From JBFMCT01 sp046565765 (GTDB lineage: Bacteria > Actinomycetota > Acidimicrobiia > Acidimicrobiales > AC-14): DNA of 64,000 nt. The notes below the pieces were generated by a model. The model ran no database searches, was not told the origin of the DNA, and was given only the letters and a program-made list of their open reading frames with translations. The stretch lies in assembly GCA_046565765.1 (NCBI GenBank), contig JBKHXX010000011.1:83958-147957 (forward strand), in the 5' to 3' direction. The stretch's first letter is position 1; the number at the start of each line of letters is the position of its first letter. Both the position numbers and the translations under genes were made by a program. Shown here piece after piece: positions 43,024 through 51,624 of the stretch.

Positions 43024-44199
43024 CTAGAGCTTCGTCAGGGCCTTGCGGAGGTGACGGGCGGCCTGGGCGATGCGCTTCTCGTTCTCGATGAGGGCGAAGC
43101 GCACGAACCCGTCGCCCTCCTTGCCGAAGCCCACGCCCGGGGCCACCGCCACCTTGGCCTCCTTCACCAGGAACGAGGCGAACTCGAGCGAGCCCATCTC
43201 CCGGTAGGGCTCGGGGATGGGGGCCCAGACGAACATCGTCGCCTTGGGCCGCTCGACGTGCCACCCGATGCGGTCGAGCCCGTCGCACATGGCGTCGCGG
43301 CGGCTCCAGTAGATCTCGTTGACCGCCTTGGGGTAGTCGGACGCCTCGTTCATGGCCACGATGGCGGCGATCTGGATCGGCTGGAACGTGCCGTAGTCGA
43401 GGTAGGACTTGAGCTTGGCCAAGGCGGCCACGATCTCCTTGTTCCCGACCAGGAACCCGACCCGCCACCCCGCCATGGAGAACGACTTGGTCAGCGTGTA
43501 CAGCTCGACGGCCACGTCCTTGGCCCCCGGCACCTGGAGGATCGACGGAGGTTGGTAGCCGTCGAAGGCGGTGTCGGAGTAGGCGAAGTCGTGCACGAGG
43601 ATCACGCCGTGCTCGCGGGCGAAGCCCACCATCCGCTCCAGCCAGGCCAGGTCGACGCACGACGTGGTGGGGTTGTGGGGGAACGACAGCACGATGACCC
43701 TCGGGCGGGGCCAGGCGTTCTCCCACGCCTCGGTCAGCTCGCCGAAGAAGTCGTCCTCCGTGCCGGTGAGGGGCACGGCCCGCACGTCGGCCCCCGCGAA
43801 CAGGGGGGCATAGAGGTGGATGGGGTACGACGGCGTGGGCACCAGGGCGGTGTCGCCCGCCCCCAGCAGCACCCACATGAGGTGGGACAGGCCCTCCTTG
43901 GCCCCGATCACGTTGAGGATCTCGGTCTCGGGGTCGAGCTCCACGCCGAAGCGACGTTGGTAGAGGGCGGCCGCCGCGGCCCGCAGCTTGGGGATGCCGC
44001 GGCTGGCCGAGTACCGGTGGTTGCGGGGGTTGCGGGCGGCCTCCGCCAGCTTCTCCACGGCCACGTCGGGCGACGGGATGTCGGGGTTGCCGAAGCCCAG
44101 GTCGATGACGTCCTCGCCGGCGCGCCGTGCCTGGACCTTCAGCGAGTCGATGATCGTGAAGACGTACGGCGGCAGGGCGTTGATCCGGCGGAACTCCAT
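43024..44199 (-). CDS. Class I/II PLP aminotransferase (alanine transaminase-like)
   Basis: Fold-type I aminotransferase, 391 residues. DLGFGNPDIPSP at the N-terminus, SFPHNPTT, DFAYSDTAFDG and the PLP lysine in YTLTKSFSMAGWRVGF place it near the AlaA/AlaC alanine transaminases. The N-terminal MEFRRINALPPYVFTIID block is typical of that group. ATG 44199 lies 11 bases after the oxidoreductase stop. The substrate pair (pyruvate/glutamate) is inferred. Confidence 0.88.
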   Translation of the reverse strand: MEFRRINALPPYVFTIIDSLKVQARRAGEDVIDLGFGNPDIPSPDVAVEKLAEAARNPRNHRYSASRGIPKLRAAAAALYQRRFGVELDPETEILNVIGAKEGLSHLMWVLLGAGDTALVPTPSYPIHLYAPLFAGADVRAVPLTGTEDDFFGELTEAWENAWPRPRVIVLSFPHNPTTSCVDLAWLERMVGFAREHGVILVHDFAYSDTAFDGYQPPSILQVPGAKDVAVELYTLTKSFSMAGWRVGFLVGNKEIVAALAKLKSYLDYGTFQPIQIAAIVAMNEASDYPKAVNEIYWSRRDAMCDGLDRIGWHVERPKATMFVWAPIPEPYREMGSLEFASFLVKEAKVAVAPGVGFGKEGDGFVRFALIENEKRIAQAARHLRKALTKL

Positions 44200-44210
44200 G
44201 GAGGAGCAGG

Positions 44211-44999
44211 CTACCGGGAGGCTGCCGCCGCCTCGGCCAGCAATTCCACCGACTCCGGGCGGGTGCCGATGTCGATCGGCGCGCAGATGGCCCACGCCGC
44301 GCCGGTGGCGGCCACCGCCCGAAGGTGGTCGGCCACCACGTCGACCCCGCCCGCCACCACCTCGGGGCGGCCCTCGTCCCGCGCCCCGAAGCTGATCTGG
44401 CCGGCCCAGGTGACCTCCACCCGGGGGGCTGCCGCCGCGTTCGGGCTCCGCAGGGCGGCCAACTGGGCGGAGTACCCGGCCAGGCGGGCGGGCGAGATCC
44501 CCCACCCGTTCCACCCGTCGGCCTCGGAGGCGGCCCGCACCATGGCGGGGGAGAGCCCCCCCACCCAGGTGCGCACGCCCGAGGCCCGCAGGTGCCGCAC
44601 CACCCGGATCAGCGCCGCCACCCGGTCCGCCACGGGCGCGAAGGCCACCCCGTAGGCCCGGTTCTCGTCGCGGTTCTTGCGGTCGCCGGTCCCCACGGTG
44701 GCCACGAACCGGTCCGGGCCGGCGATGCGGGCCACCGTCACCAGCTGATGGACGAGCACGGCGTCGGGCACCATCCCCACCCGGGCCACCAGCGGGCCCA
44801 CCACCACCCGCTCCGTCTCCGCCGCCAGGGCTCCCAGCAGCACGGTGGACTGGAGGGCGGGACGGTCGGGGCGGCCCAGCGGCCACATGTGGTCGAAGAC
44901 GAAGACCCCGTCCAGCCCCGCCGCCTCCGCCCGCCGGGCCACCTCCATCGCCCCCTCCGCCTCGGCGCGGAACTGCGGCAGGGTGATCCCGATCCGCAT
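44211..44999 (-). CDS. LLM-class flavin/F420-dependent oxidoreductase
   Basis: A luciferase-like monooxygenase fold protein of 262 residues: IGITLPQFRAEAEGAMEVARRAE, GVFVFDHMWPLG, VGPLVARVGM and ATVGTGDRKNRDENRAYG are all usual in actinobacterial F420-dependent members. Cofactor and substrate are not decided by the sequence. It lies between a ROK kinase and an aminotransferase, all on the minus strand with gaps under 12 bases. Confidence 0.85.
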   Translation of the reverse strand: MRIGITLPQFRAEAEGAMEVARRAEAAGLDGVFVFDHMWPLGRPDRPALQSTVLLGALAAETERVVVGPLVARVGMVPDAVLVHQLVTVARIAGPDRFVATVGTGDRKNRDENRAYGVAFAPVADRVAALIRVVRHLRASGVRTWVGGLSPAMVRAASEADGWNGWGISPARLAGYSAQLAALRSPNAAAAPRVEVTWAGQISFGARDEGRPEVVAGGVDVVADHLRAVAATGAAWAICAPIDIGTRPESVELLAEAAAASR

Positions 45000-45005
45000 G
45001 GGCCC

Positions 45006-45935
45006 TCAGCCGCCGTCAGGGGCGAGGAAGGCGGCGCCGATGGCGCCCGCCCGCTCGCCCAGCGTGGCGGGGAGCACCGCCACCGACGTGGCCGCCGGCA
45101 GCTCCCGCCGCAGGGCGGCCCGGGCCGGGCCGAACAGGGCCTCGCCCATGTTGACCACGCCCCCGCCCACCACGATGGCCTCGGGATCGAAGATGTACGC
45201 CAGGTTGGCCAGGCCCAGCGCCAGCCACTCGGCGTAGCCGGCGACGACCGCGGCCGCCTCCCGGTCGCCTTCGGCCAGGGCCAGGGAGACGTGCTCGCCC
45301 TGCACCGCCTCGGCGTCGCCCCCGGCCAGCTCCACCACCCGCCCCGCCCGCCCCGCCAGCGCCGCCTGCCGGGCCAGCTCGCCCAGGCCGCTGCCCGAGG
45401 CGAACCGCTCCCAGCAGCCGCGCCGCCCGCACGGGCACGGCGGCCCGTGCGGGTCCACCACCATGTGGCCCACCTCGCCGGCGAAGCCCTGGGCGCCCCG
45501 CTCGATCCGCCCGTCCACGACGATCCCGCCGCCGATGCCGGTGCCGAGCGTGACCAGCACCACGTCGTCCATCCCCTGCGCCGCCCCCAGTTGGCGCTCC
45601 CCCCACGCCGCGCAGGTGGCGTCGTTGTCGACCGCGACCGCCAGCCCCGTCTCCTGGGCCACGCCCGCCCGCACGTCCAGCCCCTCCGCCCCCTTGAGGT
45701 TGGGGGCGAAGTGCAGCACGCCGGCCCGGTCCACCAGGCCAGGTACCCCCACGCCCAGGCCGGTGACCGGCTCGCCCGCCGCCGACTCCAGCTCGCGGGC
45801 CAGTGCCGCCAGCGTGGCCAGGAGGTCGGGCGCGGCCGCCGGTGTGGGCACCTTGAGCTCGGCCGCCACCTCCCCGCCGGCGATGGCCACGCCCAGGCAC
45901 TTCGTTCCCCCCACGTCGATGCCGACCGTCGCCAC
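45006..45935 (-). CDS. ROK family kinase (glucokinase-like)
   Basis: A 309-residue ROK kinase. ATP motif VGIDVGGTKCLGV, catalytic Asp in AVDNDATCAAWGE, TLGTGIGGGIVVDG and the zinc motif CPCGRRGCWE are complete. It is nearer to GlcK-type glucokinases than the ROK protein at 24836-25696, to judge from the GEVGHM and CWE motifs. GTG 45935 lies eight bases after a CAGGGT hexamer. Confidence 0.9.
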   Translation of the reverse strand: MATVGIDVGGTKCLGVAIAGGEVAAELKVPTPAAAPDLLATLAALARELESAAGEPVTGLGVGVPGLVDRAGVLHFAPNLKGAEGLDVRAGVAQETGLAVAVDNDATCAAWGERQLGAAQGMDDVVLVTLGTGIGGGIVVDGRIERGAQGFAGEVGHMVVDPHGPPCPCGRRGCWERFASGSGLGELARQAALAGRAGRVVELAGGDAEAVQGEHVSLALAEGDREAAAVVAGYAEWLALGLANLAYIFDPEAIVVGGGVVNMGEALFGPARAALRRELPAATSVAVLPATLGERAGAIGAAFLAPDGG

Positions 45936-45963
45936 GGGGCGACACCCTGCCACACCCCCCCGG

Positions 45964-45969
45964 TATCGT
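45964..45969 (+). promoter_or_regulatory. Candidate leaderless -10 box
   Basis: TATCGT stands exactly six bases before GTG 45976 with no ribosome-binding site, in the 40-bp divergent gap. Confidence 0.45.
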
Positions 45970-45975
45970 CGGCCC

Positions 45976-47394
45976 GTGAGCGTTGGCGGCGCCCTGACCT
46001 GTCCCCGCGACGGCACCAGCACCCGGCTCACCTGCGTCGAGTGCCAGACGCCGATCTGCCCCAAGTGCTCGGTGCGCACGCCGGTGGGGCTCAAGTGCCC
46101 TGACCACGCCACCGCTCCGGGCGCCGCCCGCCGCCGCGCCGGCAACCGCCGCTCCCGCGCCGGCATGGCCCTGCTCGCCGCCGCTGCGGTGGCGGGCGGC
46201 GTGTACGCCGTCCAGCGCCTCGGCGTGTCGGAGCCGGCCACCTTCCCGTGCCCCACCCAGACCGCCCCCGACGTGGGCATCGGCCCCGAGAGCCGGGGCA
46301 CGTCGTGGTCGGAGATGGAGCGTTCGCCGCTGTGCGGGCGGTTCTCGGCCGCCACCGCCTGGACCGGCACCGAGTTCGTCGTGTGGGGCGGCCAGAACTG
46401 CGCCGGCGAGCAGTGCCCGGCCGCCCGGTCGCCCCGCATGTCCGACGGCGGCGCCTACGACCCGGCCCGCGACCGCTGGCGCCGGATCGCCGACTCCCCC
46501 CTCGAGGGGCGCGACTCCCCCGCCTCCGTCTGGACCGGCAAGGAGCTGCTGGTCTGGGGCGGCTCGGGCCGCACCGGCGACCTGGCCGACGGGGCCGCCT
46601 ACGACCCGGCGCGCGACCGCTGGCGGCCGCTCGCCCCCTCGCCCCTGACGCCCCGCGCCGCCCCGGGCGCGGTCTGGACGGGCCGCGAGATGGTGGTGTG
46701 GGGCGGTCGCGACGCCGGCGGCGCCCGCTACGACCCCGAAGCCGACCGATGGGAACCGCTCCCCCCGTCGGGCGCGGCGGCCTGGGCCCGCCCGGTGGCC
46801 GCCTGGACCGGCGCCGAGGTGCTCGTGTGGTCGAGCGCCGACGGCGACGGGGCGGTCGCCCCCTCCGGGCGGGCCTACGATCCGGCCCGCAACGCCTGGC
46901 GGCCACTGCCCCCCGGCCCCCTCACCGCCCGCTCGGGCGTGGCCGCGGTGTGGACCGGCCGGGAGCTCCTGATCTGGGGAGGCGACAACCCCGAGATCGA
47001 GTACTTCGCCGACGGCGCCGCCTACGACCCGACCGCCGACCGGTGGCGCCCGCTCGCCACCGGCCGGGTGTCGCCGCGCTCGAACATGCTCGCCGTGTGG
47101 ACGGGCAGCGAGATGCTCGTCTGGGGCGGCCTCGGCAACCCCGACGTCGAACAGGTGCGGCCCGGCCTCTCCCGCAACAGCCCTTTCCTCGACCCGTTGG
47201 CCAGCGTCCCGCTGGCGGACGGGGCCGCCTACGACCCGGCCACCGACCGCTGGCGGCGGCTGGAGGACACGACCCTCTTGGCCCGGGCCTACCCCCTCGG
47301 CGCGTGGGACGGCCAGCGCCTCCTGGTCTGGGGCGGCATCACCCTCGTCGACAGCATCGCCTCCGCCGCCGACGGCGCCCGCCACACGCCCTGA
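45976..47394 (+). CDS. B-box zinc finger / transmembrane / kelch-propeller protein
   Basis: 472 residues. The N-terminal ~45 residues are a B-box-like zinc binder (LTCPRDG, RLTCVECQTPICPKCS, LKCPDH), then a basic stretch and one membrane helix (about 62-77), then a beta-propeller of seven repeats, each with W-T-G-x-E-(F/L/M/V)-(V/L)-V-W-G-G and AYDPxxDRW. The propeller would lie outside the cell and the zinc finger inside. Kelch/galactose-oxidase-type repeats suggest binding; no catalytic residues are identifiable. Confidence 0.8.
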   Translation: MSVGGALTCPRDGTSTRLTCVECQTPICPKCSVRTPVGLKCPDHATAPGAARRRAGNRRSRAGMALLAAAAVAGGVYAVQRLGVSEPATFPCPTQTAPDVGIGPESRGTSWSEMERSPLCGRFSAATAWTGTEFVVWGGQNCAGEQCPAARSPRMSDGGAYDPARDRWRRIADSPLEGRDSPASVWTGKELLVWGGSGRTGDLADGAAYDPARDRWRPLAPSPLTPRAAPGAVWTGREMVVWGGRDAGGARYDPEADRWEPLPPSGAAAWARPVAAWTGAEVLVWSSADGDGAVAPSGRAYDPARNAWRPLPPGPLTARSGVAAVWTGRELLIWGGDNPEIEYFADGAAYDPTADRWRPLATGRVSPRSNMLAVWTGSEMLVWGGLGNPDVEQVRPGLSRNSPFLDPLASVPLADGAAYDPATDRWRRLEDTTLLARAYPLGAWDGQRLLVWGGITLVDSIASAADGARHTP

Positions 47395-47403
47395 CGACCG
47401 CAT

Positions 47404-47424
47404 ATACCTGACTACAACAGGTAT
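47404..47424. promoter_or_regulatory. Palindrome, possible operator
   Basis: ATACCTG (47404-47410) and CAGGTAT (47418-47424) are perfect 7-base inverted repeats separated by ACTACAA. AT-rich for this genome, 107 bases upstream of ATG 47532 in a 137-bp gap. It may bind a dimeric regulator; a terminator role is less likely given the low-GC stem. Confidence 0.45.
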
Positions 47425-47531
47425 TGAGATGGTGCCCGGTTGCGCAGATGATCCGTGTGGACGGCGGTAGGGGTTCGCAGTACCTGCGCCACATCGCCGT
47501 CCGCGGCCTCATGTCTCACGGAAGGACATCG

Positions 47532-48119
47532 ATGAACGCACGGAAGTGGGCCATCGGCGCTCTCGGCGCCGGCATCTCGACGCTCGTGGCGACCGCCAGT
47601 GCATGGGCCTGCGTGTCGGGCCCGTCCGCCACCCTGAACCCCACGAAGGCCGGCCCCGGCGACGCGGTGACCATCACGATGCGGGACTTCCGCAAGGCGG
47701 ACCCCATCGAGCTCCGGTGGAACGATCTCAACGCACCGGTCATGGCCACCTTCGAGAGCAGCGGGTCGGGCGCTCCGATCACCGGCCAGATCACCGTCCC
47801 GGCCGACGCCAAGCCGGGCAACTACCTGGTGATCCTCAGCCAGAAGGCACCCGACGGCAAGGTGTCGCAGATGCCGGTGCGAGCGCTGTTCACCGTCAGC
47901 GGGCCGAACGGGGCCACCCCGGTCGTCGGTGCGGCCACCGCTCCCGTCGACGAGTCGAGGCCCACCGGCCTGGTCACCGAGGACAACTCGGTCAGCGGCG
48001 GCACGCTCGCCCTCGTGGCCCTGGGCGTGGCCGGCCTCGGCATGTTCGTCGCCGGGATGGCGGCCCTCTTCGCCGGCCGCCGTGGTCCCGCACCTCGGGC
48101 CGCAGCGGTCCGCAACTAG
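47532..48119 (+). CDS. Exported single-anchor protein with Ig-like domain
   Basis: 195 residues: a signal peptide (ISTLVATASAWA, cleavage near residue 26), a ~95-residue beta-rich domain beginning CVSGPSATLNPTKAGPGDAVTI that resembles bacterial Ig-like/IPT folds, a Thr/Pro/Val linker, and a C-terminal membrane helix with a short basic tail (GRRGPAPRAAAVRN). GGAAGGACATCG before ATG 47532 provides the ribosome-binding site. Forms a two-gene unit with the following propeller protein (37-bp gap). Confidence 0.75.
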   Translation: MNARKWAIGALGAGISTLVATASAWACVSGPSATLNPTKAGPGDAVTITMRDFRKADPIELRWNDLNAPVMATFESSGSGAPITGQITVPADAKPGNYLVILSQKAPDGKVSQMPVRALFTVSGPNGATPVVGAATAPVDESRPTGLVTEDNSVSGGTLALVALGVAGLGMFVAGMAALFAGRRGPAPRAAAVRN

Positions 48120-48156
48120 TGCTCCGACAGACGACCGCGTCCCGAAGGGGGAGCTC

Positions 48157-49899
48157 ATGAGCAGGAAGTGGAGCCGCGCCCTGGTGCTGGCGGCGGCCGC
48201 CGGCCTTGCCGCCCAGGTGCCGGCCTTGGCCCAAGACCATCTGAGGATCACCAAGCCGGTCCAGATCACCAGGGACGACGTCAACCCGTCCCGTACCTAC
48301 AACGCCCCGAACCTGCTCGCCGACCCGTCGGATGGCAACCGGATCGTGGGCGCCTACGCCGACTTCCGTACGGGTCGCTGCAACCTGATCCGCTCCACCG
48401 ACGCCGGGCAGTCGTGGGAGCTGCTGACCGACTCGTCCCCGATGCCCGAGGGCTACCCGTTCTGCCAGCAGAACAACTCGAACATCTTCCACGGATACCT
48501 GGCGTTCGGCCGCGGGGGCACCCTGTACTACGCCATCCCGGGCTGGGACACGCAGGACCGCCTGGTCGGTTCGGGCGGCAACTTCAGCGTGATCCTCTCC
48601 CGCTCCGACGACCTGGGCGACACGTGGGAGCACACCATCGTCCGCGACGCCCGGGGCAAGCAGGCCGAGGAGGTCGAGAACAACCGGCCGGTGACGGCCC
48701 TGGTGGTCGACACCAAGAACGGCTCCGACGACATCGTCTACGTGACGTGGCAACGGGGGCTCCCCGGGAGGACGGCGCCCAACGCCGAGCCCACGCGGGT
48801 GTACACCTCCGTCTCCACCGACGGCGGCCGCACGTTCGGCGACCGCATCGACATGACGGCCGACGCCTTCAAGGCCCCGGCGGTGCGGGACGAGGCCCTG
48901 CGGATCGCCTCGACGGTCACAACCGTCCCGGGCCCGAACGCCTCCACGACGACCACCACCACGCCCGCCGCCGGCTCCCGTGCCGCCACGCCCAACCAGG
49001 AGGCCAACTTCGGTGGCCGCAACCCGACGTCGGCGATCGACGACGACGGGAACGTGTACGTGCTGTGGCACTCGGCCCAGGCCAACCTCAGCCCCGCCCC
49101 GCCACCCGCCTACTTCCTCACCAAGTCCACCGACCGAGGCAAGACGTGGACGACCACCCAGGTGGGCGCCTACGACCGCCGCAACGGTTTCGGTGCCAGG
49201 CTGGCATGGAGCCCCGAGGGCGGTGACCAGGGCACCCTGCACTGGGTGGCCATGGGCAACGAGAACCCCGACATCGCCGCCTACAACACCATCTACTACC
49301 GCCAGTCGACCGACGGCGGCGCCACCTGGACCGACCGCCGGCGCCTTCCCGACGTCGACCCCGCCGAGCTCAGGGGCCAGTACATCCCCAACATCGCCGT
49401 CGCCCGCAACGGCCGGGTGGACGTGGCCTGGTGGGACACCCGCGACGACCCCGGCACCCGCAGCAACGACGTGTACTACACGTACTCGACCGACAACGGG
49501 AAGTCGTGGTCGGCCAACACCCGCATCACCGACCGGTCCATCAGCCGGCTCTACGGGGTGTGGGGCGTCAACTACGACATGAGCTCTCCGCCCGGCATCG
49601 CCTCGACCGACAGGTTCGCCGTCTTCGCCTGGGACGACACGCGCTTCACCGACCCGAACCAGGTGGACGGGACCGCCCTGGGCGGTGGAACGTCCGACAT
49701 GTTCGCGGCGGCCGTGCAGTTCGAAGCGGTCGGCGGCGGTACGTCGGCGACGGTGAAGATCGTGCTGGCGGGCGTGGTCGGCCTGCTGGCGGTGGGCCTG
49801 GTGCTGCTGCTCCTGGCCCTGGGTGCCCGCCGCCGGACCGGCGAGCCGCTCACCCCGAGGCGCACCGGCCCCAAGGCCCCCGCAGGAGTCTCCGGCTGA
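48157..49899 (+). CDS. Exported sialidase-fold (BNR/Asp-box) membrane-anchored protein
   Basis: 580 residues with a signal peptide ending PALAQD, a propeller with six Asp-box-like repeats (STDAGQSW, SDDLGDTW, STDGGRTF, STDRGKTW, STDGGATW, STDNGKSW) and a C-terminal membrane helix (VLAGVVGLLAVGLVLLLLAL) with basic tail. Asp boxes mark sialidase-type beta-propellers but the sialidase arginine triad is not recognisable, so a binding or other hydrolase role is possible. A Thr-rich insert lies near residue 270. AAGGGGGAG precedes ATG 48157. Confidence 0.8.
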   Translation: MSRKWSRALVLAAAAGLAAQVPALAQDHLRITKPVQITRDDVNPSRTYNAPNLLADPSDGNRIVGAYADFRTGRCNLIRSTDAGQSWELLTDSSPMPEGYPFCQQNNSNIFHGYLAFGRGGTLYYAIPGWDTQDRLVGSGGNFSVILSRSDDLGDTWEHTIVRDARGKQAEEVENNRPVTALVVDTKNGSDDIVYVTWQRGLPGRTAPNAEPTRVYTSVSTDGGRTFGDRIDMTADAFKAPAVRDEALRIASTVTTVPGPNASTTTTTTPAAGSRAATPNQEANFGGRNPTSAIDDDGNVYVLWHSAQANLSPAPPPAYFLTKSTDRGKTWTTTQVGAYDRRNGFGARLAWSPEGGDQGTLHWVAMGNENPDIAAYNTIYYRQSTDGGATWTDRRRLPDVDPAELRGQYIPNIAVARNGRVDVAWWDTRDDPGTRSNDVYYTYSTDNGKSWSANTRITDRSISRLYGVWGVNYDMSSPPGIASTDRFAVFAWDDTRFTDPNQVDGTALGGGTSDMFAAAVQFEAVGGGTSATVKIVLAGVVGLLAVGLVLLLLALGARRRTGEPLTPRRTGPKAPAGVSG

Positions 49900-49926
49900 C
49901 CGAGTCCTCCCCGGAGCTCCTGGCCA

Positions 49927-49963
49927 CCGGCCCCCGGATGCCCCCCTGGCGCCCGGGGGCCGG
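49927..49963. terminator. Bidirectional terminator hairpin
   Basis: CCGGCCCCCGG (49927-49937) and CCGGGGGCCGG (49953-49963) form a perfect 11-bp stem around a 15-base loop, between two convergent genes. Confidence 0.75.
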
Positions 49964-49998
49964 TCCCGTTCCGGTTCTGGGGCGCCGAGCGGACCCGG

Positions 49999-51135
49999 TC
50001 AGTACCGCAGCAGCGCCCCGATGCGGCCCAGCACGTCGAGGTCGGCGTTGCCGGCGCAGACCGTCACCCGGCAGGACTGGGCCAGCGCGTCCTCCACCGC
50101 CTCCTCGACCACGTCGTCGACGCGGTCCATGGTGGCCGAGCACACCGGGCAGCCCGGGCCCCGGGCCCCCACGAACGAGCACGACCGGCACCGCCATCCC
50201 GGGGCCTCGTAGCCGTCGGACACCAGCAACGTGTCGACCCGGCGGGCGACCAGCGCCCCCAGCACCGCCTCCAACCCGCCCACACCGCCCCGGCCGATGC
50301 CGATGGCGTCCCGCAGGCGCTGCACGGAGGCCGCCTCCCGCTCCCGCTCGACGTCCGCCTCCACCGCCAGCGCGGCCTGGGTGATCTCGTCGTCCGACGC
50401 CCCCACCGCCACCGACACGTGGGACGCGATGCGCTCGCGCAGGTAGGGGTGCAGCTCCCGCTCCAGCGCGTTGCAGATCTCGTCGGGGGCGCCGATCACG
50501 AGGTGGTCGAAGCCCTGCTCGCGGAAGACCTGGAACGCCACCCGGGCGGCCCGCCGCAGGTGGCGGTGGGCCACCTCGGCCGAACGGCCGGCGACCTGGT
50601 CGCGGGTCAGCTCGCCGCCGTCGTCGTCGTGGCGCGGCAGCAGGTCGATGAGCTCGGTCTTCTCGGCCAGCGCGCCCAGCTCGTAGAGGAAGATGCGGGC
50701 CCGCTGGCGGTCGGCCAGCAGCACCGCGAACCGCTGGCGGCGGGCGACGACCGCCTCCAGCTCCCGCACGTAGGGGGTGTGGTTGATCACCACCCGGTTG
50801 CGCACGGGCACGCCCAGCTCGACCACCCGCCAGAACCCGTGGGCGCTGCACGAGAACATGGCCAGGCCCCGGGTGTGCGACCGCCGCAGGCTCGACCGCA
50901 CGTGGTCTGTCATGCGGCTCAGATCGGACTCGATCGACTGCTGGGCCGCCTTGGTCAACCCGTCGGAGGTGCCCCGGGCCGTAGCCTCCCGCAGCAGGGC
51001 GTCGAGATGGGGTTCCAGGTCGCGGCTGCGCAGGAACCGCCGCCCGTCGACGTCGAGGTACAGCGACGTGACCGGAGCGTCGGTGCCGGTGAACGCGGCG
51101 AGGTCCCTGATGACGCCTTCGGTGATGGCCGCCAC
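49999..51135 (-). CDS. Bacterial eRF1-like (baeRF/Vms1-related) protein
   Basis: 378 residues with a layout like the bacterial archaeo-eukaryotic release-factor family: N-terminal domain with VTSLYLDVDGRRFL, a middle RNase H-like domain (VLLADRQRARIFLYELG) and a C-terminal eRF1 domain-3-like part (AVLGALVARRVDTLLVSDG) bearing a Cys pair motif (CRSCSFVGARGPGCPVC). No GGQ tripeptide is present. Such proteins are proposed to act on stalled ribosomes or tRNA. GTG 51135 is eight bases after TACGCT. Confidence 0.75.
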   Translation of the reverse strand: MAAITEGVIRDLAAFTGTDAPVTSLYLDVDGRRFLRSRDLEPHLDALLREATARGTSDGLTKAAQQSIESDLSRMTDHVRSSLRRSHTRGLAMFSCSAHGFWRVVELGVPVRNRVVINHTPYVRELEAVVARRQRFAVLLADRQRARIFLYELGALAEKTELIDLLPRHDDDGGELTRDQVAGRSAEVAHRHLRRAARVAFQVFREQGFDHLVIGAPDEICNALERELHPYLRERIASHVSVAVGASDDEITQAALAVEADVEREREAASVQRLRDAIGIGRGGVGGLEAVLGALVARRVDTLLVSDGYEAPGWRCRSCSFVGARGPGCPVCSATMDRVDDVVEEAVEDALAQSCRVTVCAGNADLDVLGRIGALLRY

Positions 51136-51143
51136 TTCCAGGC

Positions 51144-51149
51144 AGCGTA
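51144..51149 (-). promoter_or_regulatory. Candidate leaderless -10 box of the baeRF gene
   Basis: TACGCT on the minus strand, eight bases before GTG 51135. Confidence 0.4.
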
Positions 51150-51216
51150 GCGCCGTGGTCCCGCCGCTCCGTCCGGCCGCCACGACCGGCCCGGCAGGCC
51201 GCCGGCCCGCCCGTAC

Positions 51217-51222
51217 TACGAT
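51217..51222 (+). promoter_or_regulatory. Candidate leaderless -10 box
   Basis: TACGAT stands exactly six bases before GTG 51229; the same hexamer and spacing occur at 34587-34599. Confidence 0.5.
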
Positions 51223-51228
51223 GTGGCC

Positions 51229-51624
51229 GTGGCCGAGGAAGATCCCACTGACCCCACGTTGTCCGCCGTCGTGACGATCCTGCCCAAGGACAAGCGCACC
51301 ACCTCCACGCCCGAGAGCGGCGTCCCCCTGTCGGAAGACCTGCGGGCCATCGGCCTGGCCAAGTCGCGGCTGACCACCGCCGGGTTCGAGGTCCACGCCC
51401 CGTTCACGGGCAAGTTCTCGATCGGGGCCAAGAAGTCGCTGTTCGAGCAGTTCTTCGGCGACCCGATCGTGGTCGACGACAGCCAGCTCATCCGCAACGT
51501 GACCGCGTCCTCGGGCGCCTACGAGCTGCCTCTCGACAACCTGCCCGACGACCTCAAGGGCCTGGTGGAGAGCGTGGCCTTCACGCCCCCGCCCGACTGG
51601 GCCCGCTCCGCCACCTCGGGCTAG
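51229..51624 (+). CDS. Protein of unknown function
   Basis: A 131-residue soluble protein (LSAVVTILPKDKRTT, SRLTTAGFEVHAPFTGKFSIG, KKSLFEQFFGDPIVVD). The alternation of a helix, GFEV, and a further helix ending in FFG recalls, weakly, the prodomain of S53 peptidases, but no peptidase is nearby. GTG 51229 is preferred to GTG 51223, which abuts the TACGAT hexamer. Its TAG overlaps the opposing gene's stop at CTAG. Confidence 0.6.
   Translation: MAEEDPTDPTLSAVVTILPKDKRTTSTPESGVPLSEDLRAIGLAKSRLTTAGFEVHAPFTGKFSIGAKKSLFEQFFGDPIVVDDSQLIRNVTASSGAYELPLDNLPDDLKGLVESVAFTPPPDWARSATSG

Noticed and set aside
46320..47390. Repeated DNA pattern mistaken for a non-coding tandem repeat
   Set aside because: The periodic signal is explained by the seven kelch-type protein repeats in one reading frame.
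49970..49995. GGTTCTGGGGCG as a third copy of the hairpin repeat
   Set aside because: Only one arm resembles the repeat and the matching CGCCCCGAA arm is absent.
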